From NCBI RefSeq assembly GCF_039524395.1, contig NZ_BAAAGO010000018.1: a stretch of 64,000 nucleotides of DNA; one strand, 5' to 3'. Below are positions 10,101 to 17,516 of this stretch, in pieces. This stretch comes from Micropruina glycogenica. GTDB lineage: Bacteria > Actinomycetota > Actinomycetes > Propionibacteriales > Propionibacteriaceae. A program made the translations under genes and the position numbers. Below the pieces are notes generated by a model. That model had not been told where the DNA came from. It was given only the letters and a program-made list of their open reading frames with translations, and did not search any database. The first letter of the stretch is position 1; the number at the start of each line of letters is the position of its first letter.

Positions 10101-10381
10101 TGACGCTCGGCCACTACGCCCAAGGGCCGATGGTGGCTGCGATGTGCCAGGCGCATTACCCCTTGCAGGCGTTGTTGTACTGCGTGGCGCTGCATCGTTT
10201 TCTGGCGGCCAGACTGGCCGGCTACGACCCTGGCCGGCATCTGGGCGGCGTGTTGTACCTGTTCGTGCGGGGTATGGGCGGAGCCGCAACCGGCGCGGCC
10301 ACCGGTGTGTTCGCCTGGCAGCCTCCGGTGCCGCTGATCGTCGAGCTGTCGCAGATCTTGGGGGGTGGCCGCCATGACTGA
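7163..10381 (+). CDS. recB: Exodeoxyribonuclease V beta subunit RecB
   Basis: 1072 residues. The open frame extends upstream inside recC, but ATG 7163 in the ATGA overlap is the evident start. RecB is the 3'-5' helicase/nuclease subunit of RecBCD. Seen: Walker A LEASAGTGKTHAV near residue 20, VDEFQDTDPVQW (motif II), GDPKQAIYTFRGADI (III), SVNHRSDEALV (IV), KTVHGAKGLQYPIV (V), LLYVAFTRARSQV (VI). The C-terminal RecB nuclease core is intact, with LTGSIDAVLRV followed by VVVDYKTNRLGG (catalytic D and D-x-K). It is followed by recD with an 8-base overlap. Confidence 0.96.
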   Translation: MTTTTPLEFDVSAPLPPGTVVLEASAGTGKTHAVAALAVRLLGEGDTTIDRLLMVTFGRNATRELRARVRHHLIEATMTAQPGLTRDRLEAAVAGFDSARLMTIHEFCAAMYDELGILATADPSGEVVTDLRPLAEQVARDLYLSRYAFDERQPPFALHDLKRDGVTTTGALSLADAALQHSLRPIVPAEAEGMIGQRVEFAEQVRVVAAERRRQAGTYTFDDQLIRLRDALADPVTGPAACQRLRDRFDAVLVDEFQDTDPVQWNILQRLFDGHRRLVLIGDPKQAIYTFRGADIAAYVTAVSAAGGRFSLSVNHRSDEALVQGLGELFHGLQLGDAIEVHPVVAKRSGSGVRADDGPVAPVTLRCVDDEVWPGVAHERIRADVVRQVRHMLDHEQLVHDGTWRPVRPGDIAVLVRTNHGAARTADALRSAGVPVALSGADSIYATAAADDWLTLLRALASLRPGELRHALVSAFFDVSLGELAAADDGLLADWTATLRQWDRTLTRSGVAALFAQINAETTFIERVLGRPDGERLMTDFRHVTEVLHEASGHHRPGAAWLADWLHREQRTWADDERTRRLETDAQAVQVKTVHGAKGLQYPIVLLPDLWSSIGDVDAGRELLLHDDTARAVVDVGGRDADGRAARFQRADAEEAEESLRLLYVAFTRARSQVIAWWARTKRTQRSALQRVIYRHRDDSFAAPDRGYPLHRPPGSLSPGDLAWVRQARGVRVESVQAAPLPAAPTASAVRPLLRALVFERGIDADWRRTSYSGLTAGVHAEAPLLADEPESAEPVVPTSGASDPSPMRDLPGGTQFGSLVHVLFEQVDPGPDEATLAARLTATAAEWLPRFPLPGVTPGGLAEALLPAFATPLGPLADDRSLADLPIADRVAEFTFDLPLAPAARFTLADLAGLLQRHLTPDDPLVGYPALLTDPALADQPLTGFLTGSIDAVLRVGEATDQRYVVVDYKTNRLGGDDLTLGHYAQGPMVAAMCQAHYPLQALLYCVALHRFLAARLAGYDPGRHLGGVLYLFVRGMGGAATGAATGVFAWQPPVPLIVELSQILGGGRHD

Positions 10382-12125
10382 ACCTGCGTTGTCTGTGGTG
10401 GCAACCGGGCTGACCGGTGAGTTTCACGCGCTCGGGGTGCTCGACTGGCCCGATCTGCACCCGGCCCGGCACCTCGGGCTGCTCTACCGCGAGCGCGACG
10501 AGCGGGTGCTGCTGACCGTCGCGTTGGCCGTGCGGGCACTGCGGGCCGGGTCGGTGTGCCTCGACCTCGACCGGGTGCGGGCCGGCCTCACCGGGCGCGA
10601 CGACGAACTGGTCGAGGTGCCCGACGAGCTGTGGCCCACCCTGCCCGAATGGTTGGATGCCCTGGCGGCCAGCCCGCTGGTGGCGCTGGGGCCGGCCGGC
10701 GACCCGGCACGTCCGCTGCGATTGATCGACCACAAGCTGTACCTCACCCGGTACTGGCAGCAAGAGGAACAGGTGCGGGTCACGCTGCAGCAGCGGGCCA
10801 CCTCGCCCTCGGCCCCCCCACCGCGGCAGCTGGACGAATGGCTCGCCGAACTGTTCCCCGGCGCCGACGTCGACCCCGACCAGCGGCGTGCGGTGGCCCA
10901 GGTGGCTACCGAGGGGGTGACCGTGCTGGCCGGTGGCCCCGGCACCGGCAAGACCACCACCATCGCCCGCATGCTCGCGCTGCTCGTGCGGCAGGGAGTG
11001 CGCCGCATCGCGTTGGCTGCGCCGACGGGCAAGGCCAAGACCCGGCTCGAAGAGGCGGTGCGCGAGGCGGCACGTGACCTGCCGCGCGACGTGGCGGCGT
11101 CCGTTGAGCAACTGGGGGCCAGCACACTTCACCGGCTACTGGGGGCACGCCCGAACGCGCGACCCGCGTTTCGGCACAACCGTGACAACCCGCTGCCCCA
11201 CGACGTGGTGATCATCGACGAACTGTCCATGGTGTCGCTCACCATGATGGCCAGGCTCACCGACGCGCTGGCGCCGCACACCCGCCTGGTGCTGGTGGGC
11301 GACCCCGATCAGCTCAGCTCGGTCGACGCCGGCGCGGTGCTCAGCGACCTGACTCAGGCCGCGTGGCTGGGCACCACGCGCGGCGGGCCCGTGGTGCGGT
11401 TGCGCCGCAATTACCGCTTCACCGGATTGCTCGGCGACCTGGCCGAAGCCATTCGCGCCGGCGAAGCAGAGCAGGTCCTGGGGTTGGTCACCGCCGGCCA
11501 GCCCACGCTCACCTTGACCCCGCCGAACCACGCCCACGATGCGTTGAGGGCACGCGTGGTGACGGCCGGACGCGCCATTCAGGCCGCCGCGGTGGCGGGC
11601 GACGCGGCGCAGGCGTTGCGCCTGCTCGACGGTCACCGGTTGCTGTGCGCCCACCGACACGGACCGTTCGGCGCCACCACGTGGGCGCGGCGGGCCGAGC
11701 AGTGGCTGCGTGCCTCGGGCGCCGTCATCGGCGCCGAGGGCGAGTGGTACGCCGGCCGCACGGTGCTGGTCACGGTCAACCAGCCCGACTGGGGTATCTA
11801 CAACGGTGACACCGGCGTGGTGCTCACCGACACCGGTCGGGCGTTGGTGCATCTGGGCGGCACCACCCGTCCACTCAGCCCCGAACTGCTCGGCCCCACC
11901 CAGTCGCTGGACGCCCTTACCGTGCACAAGGCGCAGGGCAGCCAGTTCGACGCCGTGACGTTGGTGCTGCCCGACGTCGAATCGCCGCTGCTCACCCGCG
12001 AGTTGCTGTACACCGCAGTCACGCGCGCCCGTGAAGCCGTGCACGTGATCGCAACACCCGAGGCGCTCAGGGCCGCCGTGCAGCGCACCGCCCGACGGGC
12101 CTCGGGGTTGCGCGATCGGCTGTAG
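10374..12125 (+). CDS. recD: Exodeoxyribonuclease V alpha subunit RecD
   Basis: 583 residues from ATG 10374, inside the end of recB (8-base overlap). RecD is the 5'-3' SF1B helicase of RecBCD. Seen: Walker A LAGGPGTGKTTTIARML around residue 185, VVIIDELSMVSLTMMARL (motif II), LVLVGDPDQLSSVDAGAVL (III), LRRNYRF (IV), VHKAQGSQFDAV (V) and LLYTAVTRAREAVHV (VI). The N-terminal RecB-interaction region precedes these. It ends 15 bases before the convergent lipoprotein pseudogene. Confidence 0.95.
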   Translation: MTEPALSVVATGLTGEFHALGVLDWPDLHPARHLGLLYRERDERVLLTVALAVRALRAGSVCLDLDRVRAGLTGRDDELVEVPDELWPTLPEWLDALAASPLVALGPAGDPARPLRLIDHKLYLTRYWQQEEQVRVTLQQRATSPSAPPPRQLDEWLAELFPGADVDPDQRRAVAQVATEGVTVLAGGPGTGKTTTIARMLALLVRQGVRRIALAAPTGKAKTRLEEAVREAARDLPRDVAASVEQLGASTLHRLLGARPNARPAFRHNRDNPLPHDVVIIDELSMVSLTMMARLTDALAPHTRLVLVGDPDQLSSVDAGAVLSDLTQAAWLGTTRGGPVVRLRRNYRFTGLLGDLAEAIRAGEAEQVLGLVTAGQPTLTLTPPNHAHDALRARVVTAGRAIQAAAVAGDAAQALRLLDGHRLLCAHRHGPFGATTWARRAEQWLRASGAVIGAEGEWYAGRTVLVTVNQPDWGIYNGDTGVVLTDTGRALVHLGGTTRPLSPELLGPTQSLDALTVHKAQGSQFDAVTLVLPDVESPLLTRELLYTAVTRAREAVHVIATPEALRAAVQRTARRASGLRDRL

Positions 12126-12139
12126 GGCGACGGGCCGAC

Positions 12140-13686
12140 TCAGGCGATCGTCACGGTGCCCGACGGCACTCCGGTGCCGTCCACCGAGACCGCCGGCCCG
12201 GTGCCGTCGGCGCCCTCGACCCGCAGCGTCCAGGCGTACCGGCTGGCGGGCACCGGCGCGCCGGACAGGTCGCGGGCGTTCCAGGTCAGACCGCGAACGG
12301 ATCCTTCGACAGCCGCCTTCGTGGGCAGGCTCGTCACCAGCGCGCCGGCCTCGTCGTGCACCTCGACCACGCCGGCCACGACGGCCGCGGTGAAGTCGAA
12401 CTGCGGCCGCCACGTCTGGCCTCGGCGAACAAGGGGCAGCCCGTCGACACGGCCGACGTGGGTGCCCTCGGCGTTCTGCCAGGCGAGGGTGCCCACGCCG
12501 TCGATCGACACCGCGCCGGCCTCGACGCGGCCGAGCGCCGGGCCGCTCCCGCCGTTGAGCAGCCGCACCTGAGCGGCGTCGTCGACGCTGACCACGGCCC
12601 ACCCGTCACCCAGCGCCATCACCTGCTGGCCTGCCGGCACAGCGGAGGTCTGGCCGTCGCGCCGGTTCAGCACAAGCTGGCCGGAATCGTCGCCCTGCTG
12701 GTAAGGCACCACCAGCCAGTCGCCCCACCACAGCCAACCACCGTCGCGGTAGATGCGGCCCGCCTCGACGGGCAGGTCGAGCGTCACCGGAGAAGCCTGC
12801 GGGCTGGCCACGTCGCGCACGACCGTCACACCGTTGGGTGACCTCTCTACGATCAGGCTGCCGAACAGGGCCACCACGGGCCCGGTGTCGACCCGCGACC
12901 CCGCGACGTCGAACACCTACTGACCGATCAAAGCGTACGAGCCGCTCAGTGTGCTAAGCCGGGCGCCGTTCGCCACCGGAACGGTCGCGGTGCGCGTGGT
13001 TCTGTCGTACTACAGCACCTCGCCCGCGCCGTGCGCGCGTTGCACGGCGGTGCGTGCACCACTGGCCCGCACGGCGGCCGACTCGTGAATGGTGAGCAGT
13101 TTCTCGGTTGTCAGGGTGTTTCCGAATGGCTGCGAGCAGACCACCCGTACCAGGCCGTCCGCAGGGCTGTAGTGGTCTTGCTGGTACAGCAGCCGCCCGG
13201 TGGCCACCGCCATCGTCGAGACGCCGGCCACCGTCGCCGGCGCCGCGAACAGCGGGTGGGTACGCCCATACCGGTTGACGGTATCGGCGGTCTGCATGCC
13301 GGTGGCCGAGGTGACCGCGGCCATCAGCTGTTCGGTGTCGCGAAACGGCAGCCACTGCCATCCGGACGCCTCGGTGGCCACGCGCGCGCTGCGACCCTCC
13401 CGGCGCAGCCACTGCCGCACGGCTCCCACGTCGCGGGGGGCCAGATACACCTGATCGGCGCCGGTCGACGTGGTCAGCTTCGCCCGGTACTGTGCAATCA
13501 GCCCGGCACGTGCACCTCAGGCAGCGTGCCGACCGCGCGCAGGCTCACCACCGGGTCGGGCCCGCCGGCCGACGTGGACGGACTGGGCGAGGGTTGGTCG
13601 GGGACGCAGCCCGACAGCACCACCGCCAGCACCAGCCCGAGCAGCGGCAGCGGCCGCCACGGTTGGGACCGGCGGGAATGGTGCAT
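12140..13686 (-). pseudogene. Lipoprotein with beta-propeller and FlgD-like Ig domain, broken in at least three places
   Basis: ATG 13686 has a good ribosome binding site (AGGAG, 8-base spacing) and starts a lipoprotein signal ending in VVLSGC, then a Ser/Pro linker. That frame stops at 13498. A one-base shift continues the protein from about 13500 (IAQYRAKLTTST) to a TAG at 13010. The same frame resumes with YDRTTRTATVPVANG, meets a second TAG at 12917, and continues to 12140. The last part is beta-propeller-like with repeated WLWWGDW/GWAVVSV strands, ending in a FlgD-type Ig segment (LTWNARDLSGAPVPASRY). Sequence on both sides of each stop reads as one continuous protein. I see decay rather than three separate genes; sequencing error could explain the frameshift but is less likely for two TAGs. 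The product would be a surface lipoprotein of unknown role. Confidence 0.75.
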
Positions 13687-13717
13687 CGAGGGTGCTCCTG
13701 TTCGGGTGTGTGCACCG

Positions 13718-13723
13718 AATCTA
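13718..13723 (-). promoter_or_regulatory. Candidate -10 (TAGATT) for the lipoprotein pseudogene
   Basis: TAGATT on the minus strand, 31 bases upstream of ATG 13686 and just after the sigma-factor remnant. The same hexamer in the same CTAGATT context occurs before telA and before the DUF3107 gene. Confidence 0.35.
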
Positions 13724-14230
13724 GTGGTGTGCAGCCCATGCCTGAACCCTGCGCCTCGCCGAAGCACGCACCTGGTGGCACGCCGTGTTCGCTCGCTCAG
13801 CGCACCTGCACCCCTGCCAGTAGCGCAGCACGAGGGCCGCCCTCCGCCGGTGCGGCAACGCGTCGGTCAACCTGCGCAGGTACAGCGAGTCGATCAACGG
13901 GTCGTCGCGGGTGGGGCTCGGTTCGCGCACCTCGGCCACCACGACCTCGCGGCGCCGCTTACGCCAGCGTGACACGTTCGCGTTCACGATGCTGCGGCGC
14001 ACGTAGCCCGTCGGGTTGCCACTGCGCCGCACCGCCGACCAGGTTCGGAAGGCACCCACCATGGCGCCCTGCACGGCGTCGCGGGCATCGTCGCGGTTGC
14101 CGATCATCAGGTAGGCGAACTGCTGCAGGGCCACCGAGTGTTCGGCGACGAACTGCTGTCCAGCTCGTCGGCGGCCACCGGGTCGACGTCCGTCACGTCG
14201 GCCTCCCACCACACCAGTGTCTTTTGTCAC
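13721..14230 (-). pseudogene. SigE-family ECF sigma factor, frameshifted and lacking region 4
   Basis: The central part is a clear ECF sigma region 2: FVAEHSVALQQFAYLMIG, then DDARDAVQGAMVGAF and TWSAVRRSGNPTGYVRRSIV. Next come the start of region 4, LPHRRRAALVLRYWQG. Directly after YWQG the expected helix-turn-helix is replaced by unrelated cysteine/arginine-rich residues to the stop at 13721, so the -35-binding helix is gone. Near 14160 a one-base shift is also needed: the upstream coding frame reads VWWEADVTDVDPVAADELD, while the QQFVAEHS frame upstream is arginine/glycine nonsense. Both lesions point to a dead gene. It lies immediately upstream of the decayed lipoprotein, which may have been its partner. 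Confidence 0.72.
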
Positions 14231-14423
14231 GCAACAACCTACGCACCAGCAGCCCTCGGCGTGGCACCTGCCCCGGCGGCCCGTTCTCAGGTGCGTGCGT
14301 ATACCCCGACGGTCAGCCGACCCCTCGACCTGGGTCGCCGGGGCAGCGTGCTCCCGTCCCCCACGGGTGCACGAGTCACCTACGCACGGGCCCACGGAAA
14401 CGTTGCACCAGGGCGAAGCGCAT

Positions 14424-14669
14424 TCAGGTGGTGGCGCGCCGCCGCATTTCTTCGACGATCCAGCGGGCGGTTTCGCGACTGCACGCGCCGGGCTCGCTGA
14501 AGCTGACCGCGAACACGCCGGTCACTTCGGTGAGTTGCGGCACGCCATGCAGGCTCAGGATCGCGTCGGCCTCGGCATCGTAGGCGTCGCCGGGTTCGCC
14601 GTTCGCGATCAGGCCGACCGGATCGGCTTCGGCGAGTATCGCGATCATCTGGTCCCTGGTGATGGCCAT
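14424..14669 (-). CDS. Small conserved-looking acidic protein of unknown function
   Basis: 81 residues from ATG 14669 (MAITRDQMIAILAEADPVGL); the longer open frame begins at 14708. Codon use is normal for the window. The pattern of a start helix followed by ADPVGLIANGEPGDAYDAEA and an acidic middle is weakly like DUF1871-type proteins, which I cannot confirm. TAGGCT ends seven bases before the ATG, suggesting a leaderless mRNA. It is divergent from the 14728 gene, sharing a 58-base spacer. Confidence 0.6.
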   Translation of the reverse strand: MAITRDQMIAILAEADPVGLIANGEPGDAYDAEADAILSLHGVPQLTEVTGVFAVSFSEPGACSRETARWIVEEMRRRATT

Positions 14670-14676
14670 GGGTCGA

Positions 14677-14682
14677 AGCCTA
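14677..14682 (-). promoter_or_regulatory. Candidate -10 for the leaderless 14669 gene
   Basis: TAGGCT on the minus strand, seven bases before ATG 14669. The same hexamer with the same placement precedes the trpS leader peptide at 49231. Confidence 0.4.
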
Positions 14683-14727
14683 GTGACACCGTGGCCGATC
14701 GACGGCACCGCCTGCGAGGATCAGCCC

Positions 14728-15054
14728 GTGCCCTCCATGGACGACTGGCCGCGCGATGCCCGCCTCGACCCGTTTCGCGACACGGTCTGGCAGTTGTCGC
14801 GGGGTGGAATCGTGCAGGGCCGACTGACGTGCCGGGTGGTGCCGTCCAGGCGGCTGCCGTGGCAGAAGAGCGAAAGCGTCTGGTACCGGCTGCACTGGGT
14901 GGACGGTCGGCACGAACTGCCCCGCGAGGACCACGGCCCCGGCTGGCCGGTGATCAGCGACCTGGAACGCGGTCGCTTCGTCTTGACCGACCTGGCCGGC
15001 ACCGTGTTCGAGGCCAGGCAGGTCGACGGGCCGGCCGCCGACGAGCCGCTTTAG
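14728..15054 (+). CDS. Hypothetical protein, about 108 residues
   Basis: Begins at GTG 14728 (VPSMDDWPRDARLDPF); ATG 14737 is an equally possible start. GAGGAT, a weak -10, lies six bases before the GTG. The protein is rich in Trp, Arg and charged residues (WQLSRGGIVQGRLTCRVVPS, WYRLHWVDGRHELP, GRFVLTDLAGTVFEARQV), looks beta-rich and cytosolic, and has no membrane segment. I do not recognise the family. It ends seven bases before the DJ-1/PfpI pseudogene. Confidence 0.55.
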   Translation: MPSMDDWPRDARLDPFRDTVWQLSRGGIVQGRLTCRVVPSRRLPWQKSESVWYRLHWVDGRHELPREDHGPGWPVISDLERGRFVLTDLAGTVFEARQVDGPAADEPL

Positions 15055-15061
15055 TGATGTC

Positions 15062-15645
15062 ATGACGACTCGGGTGGGGATCATCGCGTTCGACGACGCC
15101 GAGGTGCCCGACGTGATGGGGCCGTTCGAGGTGTTCGCGGTGGCCGGCCGCCTCAGTTCGCCCTCGGACTTCGACGTGGCCGTTGTGTCAGCCGGTGAGA
15201 GCGAACGGTCACCGTGCGGCACGGCCTGGCCATCACCACCCACGAGGCGTTGGCCGGCGTCGGCGAACTCGACCTGATCGTGGTGGCCGGTGGGGTGACC
15301 ACGGGCGCCGAAGCCGACCAGACGCTGCTCGCGTGGTTGCGTGACCGTGCCCCGCACACCCCGCACCTGGCATCGATCTGCACCGGCGCCTTCATTCTGG
15401 CTGAAGCAGGCGTTCTGACCGACCACCGGGTGACCACCCACTGGGAGGATCAGGCCGAACTGGCCCGCCGGTTTCCAGCGCTGACGGTGTTGCCCGACCG
15501 GCGCTGGGTCGACGCAGGGCCGCTGCACACCTCGGGCGGCATCAGCGCGGGCATCGATCTGTCTCTGCATCTGGTGGAGGTTCTCGCCGGCCGTCAGCTG
15601 GCCGAACGCACCGCCCGGCAGATGGAGTACGCGTTCGTCGACTGA
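15062..15645 (+). pseudogene. DJ-1/PfpI (GlxA-like amidase) family gene with one frameshift
   Basis: Starts at ATG 15062 with MTTRVGIIAFDDAEVPDVMG, a typical DJ-1/PfpI N-terminus (GPFEVFAVAG follows). The frame is lost at about 15200-15213. From 15205 the +2 frame continues TVTVRHGLAITTHEALAGVG and runs to 15645 with the family nucleophile elbow HLASICTGAFILAEAGVL, then VTTHWEDQAEL, RWVDAGPLHTSGGISAGID and a final REY-like helix. Joined, the two parts give a normal ~195-residue protein. One inserted base (or two deleted) explains the break, so this is either a recent mutation or a sequence error. The C-terminal part alone lacks the first strand of the fold. Confidence 0.8.
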
Positions 15646-15657
15646 GGGGTTTGTGCC

Positions 15658-15663
15658 TAGACT
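15658..15663 (+). promoter_or_regulatory. Candidate -10 for leaderless arr-fusion mRNA
   Basis: TAGACT is followed by seven bases and ATG 15671. No ribosome binding site is seen before that ATG. Confidence 0.45.
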
Positions 15664-15670
15664 CCGCGCA

Positions 15671-16624
15671 ATGCAGACCTCCACCGGCGACTTCACCCTC
15701 ACCATGGACGAGCTGCGCGCCGTCGCCGGGTTCGCCCTCGGCTGTGCCGCACCCGTGTTGCCGCTGTTCGAGAAGTCGAACCCGACCGATGCTCGTCCCG
15801 CCGCGGCGCTGGCCGCAGCACGACTGTTCGTTGATGGCGCCCCACGGTCGAAACTGCAGCGGGTGGCGGCCGCCGACGCGCACCGGGCGGCGGGTGACGC
15901 CACCGACGAGGTCGCCCGGCACGCCGCCCTGGCGGCGCGTGACGCAGGGGCCGCGGCCTACCTGCACCCGCTGGCCACGCGCAGCCAGCTGGCGCACATC
16001 CTGGGTGCCGGCGCCCACGCGGCCCGCGCGACCGAACTGGCCCGCGACGACGACCCGGTGGTTGCCGAGTACGTGCTGACCGCCGCCGCCAAGCGGGCCG
16101 ATCAGGTGGTCCGTGAGGTACTGAGCCGCTACCCCCGGCCCTCGGCCGGTACGACGCGCATGACGGCCCTGTTGGCACGACTCGACCACCTGATCCTGGC
16201 CCCGCCAAGGCCTGCGCGGGTGGTGGACGACCCGGGCCCGTTCTTTCACGGCACCAGGGCCGACCTGAAGCCGGGTGATCTGCTCACCGCAGGGTGGGCG
16301 TCGAACTACGGCACCCGCCGAGCCGCGAACCACACCTACGTCACGGCCAGCGACGCCGGTGCCCCACTGGCGGCCGCCATGGCTGCGGGCGACGGCGCTC
16401 CGCGGGTCTACCGGGTCGAACCGCTGGGCACGCTCGAAGATGACCCGAACGTCACCGACAAGCGCTTCCCGGGCAACCCGACCCGGTCGTACCGCACCCG
16501 CGAACCCGTCCGCATCGTCGAAGAGGTGCACGGCTGGACGGCCCCCGACCCGGGCGTGATCGAAAGCATGAAACGCCGCATGGCCGAACTCACCGAGCTT
16601 GGCATCGAGGCGATGGACGACTGA
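15671..16624 (+). CDS. arr: Rifamycin ADP-ribosyltransferase (Arr) fused to an N-terminal Imm5-like helical domain
   Basis: 317 residues from ATG 15671 (MQTSTGDFTLTMDELRAV). Residues ~190-305 match the whole Arr family: PFFHGTRADLKPGDLLTAG with the catalytic His, NHTYVTAS with the Tyr, RVYRVEPLGTLEDDPNV and TDKRFPGNPTRSYR with the conserved Asp region, then VRIVEEVHGW. Arr inactivates rifampicin by ADP-ribosylating its ansa-chain hydroxyl using NAD. Stand-alone Arr is about 140 residues, so the ~185-residue Ala/His-rich N-terminal part is extra. Its pattern (ARPAAALAAARLFVDG, AAHAAR repeats) resembles Imm5-like putative immunity domains, a moderate-confidence assignment. It converges on nudC with a 7-base gap. 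The activity is predicted, not shown. Confidence 0.85.
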   Translation: MQTSTGDFTLTMDELRAVAGFALGCAAPVLPLFEKSNPTDARPAAALAAARLFVDGAPRSKLQRVAAADAHRAAGDATDEVARHAALAARDAGAAAYLHPLATRSQLAHILGAGAHAARATELARDDDPVVAEYVLTAAAKRADQVVREVLSRYPRPSAGTTRMTALLARLDHLILAPPRPARVVDDPGPFFHGTRADLKPGDLLTAGWASNYGTRRAANHTYVTASDAGAPLAAAMAAGDGAPRVYRVEPLGTLEDDPNVTDKRFPGNPTRSYRTREPVRIVEEVHGWTAPDPGVIESMKRRMAELTELGIEAMDD

Positions 16625-16631
16625 GCCGCAG

Positions 16632-17507
16632 TCAGCCCTCGGGCGCAGGCAGCGTTCCGGCCCGCCACGAGGCGATGATGAGGCTCGCGATCGAGGCCCA
16701 GCCCGGCAGCAGCACCTCGCCCGACTCTTCGGCGGCCGTCAGTTCAGCCCGGGTGAACCAGCGGGCGTGCTCGATCTCGACGCCGTCCACCACCACGTCG
16801 GTGCCGGTGCTGCGGGCCACGAACCCGAGCATCAGCGACCGCGGAAACGGCCACGGCTGACTGCTGAGGTACCTGACGGCCGACAGTCGCAGGCCACTCT
16901 CTTCGCCAACCTCGCGATGGACGGCCTGCTCCAGCGACTCGCCCGCCGACACGAACCCGGCCAGAATCGACACTCGCCCGGCCGGCCACACCACCTGATG
17001 GCCGAGCAGCAGCCGGTCGTCGCCGTCGAGCACAGCCACGATGATCGCCGGGTCGCTGCGTGGAAAACGGTAGCGGCCGCAGGCCGGGCAATGCCGCACC
17101 AGACCGGCCTCGGTCACCACCGTCAGCGCACCGCACCGAGCGCAATAGGGCGAGGTGCGGTGCCAGTTCACCAGCGCGACGGCGGTGACGACGAGTTCGC
17201 AATCGACTGCGTCGAGCGCCGGCATCAGGTCGCGCAGCGACGCCATCGAGTCGGTCTCACCGGCCTCGACGAACACCGCACGGCCTTCAGCAAGGCCCAG
17301 TAGAAAGTGCCGCTGCGGTTCGAACGCGCCCTGTGGGCGGCGCGTCGGCAGCGCCAACACCTCGCCATGCTCGACGCTGACCTGGCCCGCCTCGTCGACC
17401 GCCAACAACAACGCCCTCGTCGACGACCACTGATCGGCCACCCAGTCGTCGTCGCGGCGCAGGTGCTCGCACCGATCGAGTACCCCAGACTCGCTCCACC
17501 TGCTCAT
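16632..17507 (-). CDS. nudC: NAD(H) diphosphatase NudC (Nudix)
   Basis: 291 residues. Hydrolyses NAD(H) to NMN(H) and AMP, and in other bacteria removes NAD caps from RNA. Domains: variable N-terminal region, a zinc ribbon with CARCG and CPACG, and a complete Nudix box (GFVSAGESLEQAVHREVGEE). The diagnostic SQPWPFPRSLM motif of NADH pyrophosphatases follows. ATG 17507 is 9 bases after the adnB stop, so it is probably the third gene of adnA-adnB-nudC. The same neighbours occur in mycobacteria (Rv3199c). Confidence 0.94.
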   Translation of the reverse strand: MSRWSESGVLDRCEHLRRDDDWVADQWSSTRALLLAVDEAGQVSVEHGEVLALPTRRPQGAFEPQRHFLLGLAEGRAVFVEAGETDSMASLRDLMPALDAVDCELVVTAVALVNWHRTSPYCARCGALTVVTEAGLVRHCPACGRYRFPRSDPAIIVAVLDGDDRLLLGHQVVWPAGRVSILAGFVSAGESLEQAVHREVGEESGLRLSAVRYLSSQPWPFPRSLMLGFVARSTGTDVVVDGVEIEHARWFTRAELTAAEESGEVLLPGWASIASLIIASWRAGTLPAPEG

Positions 17508-17516
17508 GGGCTCAAC

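Noticed and set aside
12917..13012. In-frame TAG codons as pyrrolysine or recoding sites
   Set aside because: The same gene also carries a frameshift and its upstream sigma factor is broken, so ordinary decay is the simpler explanation.
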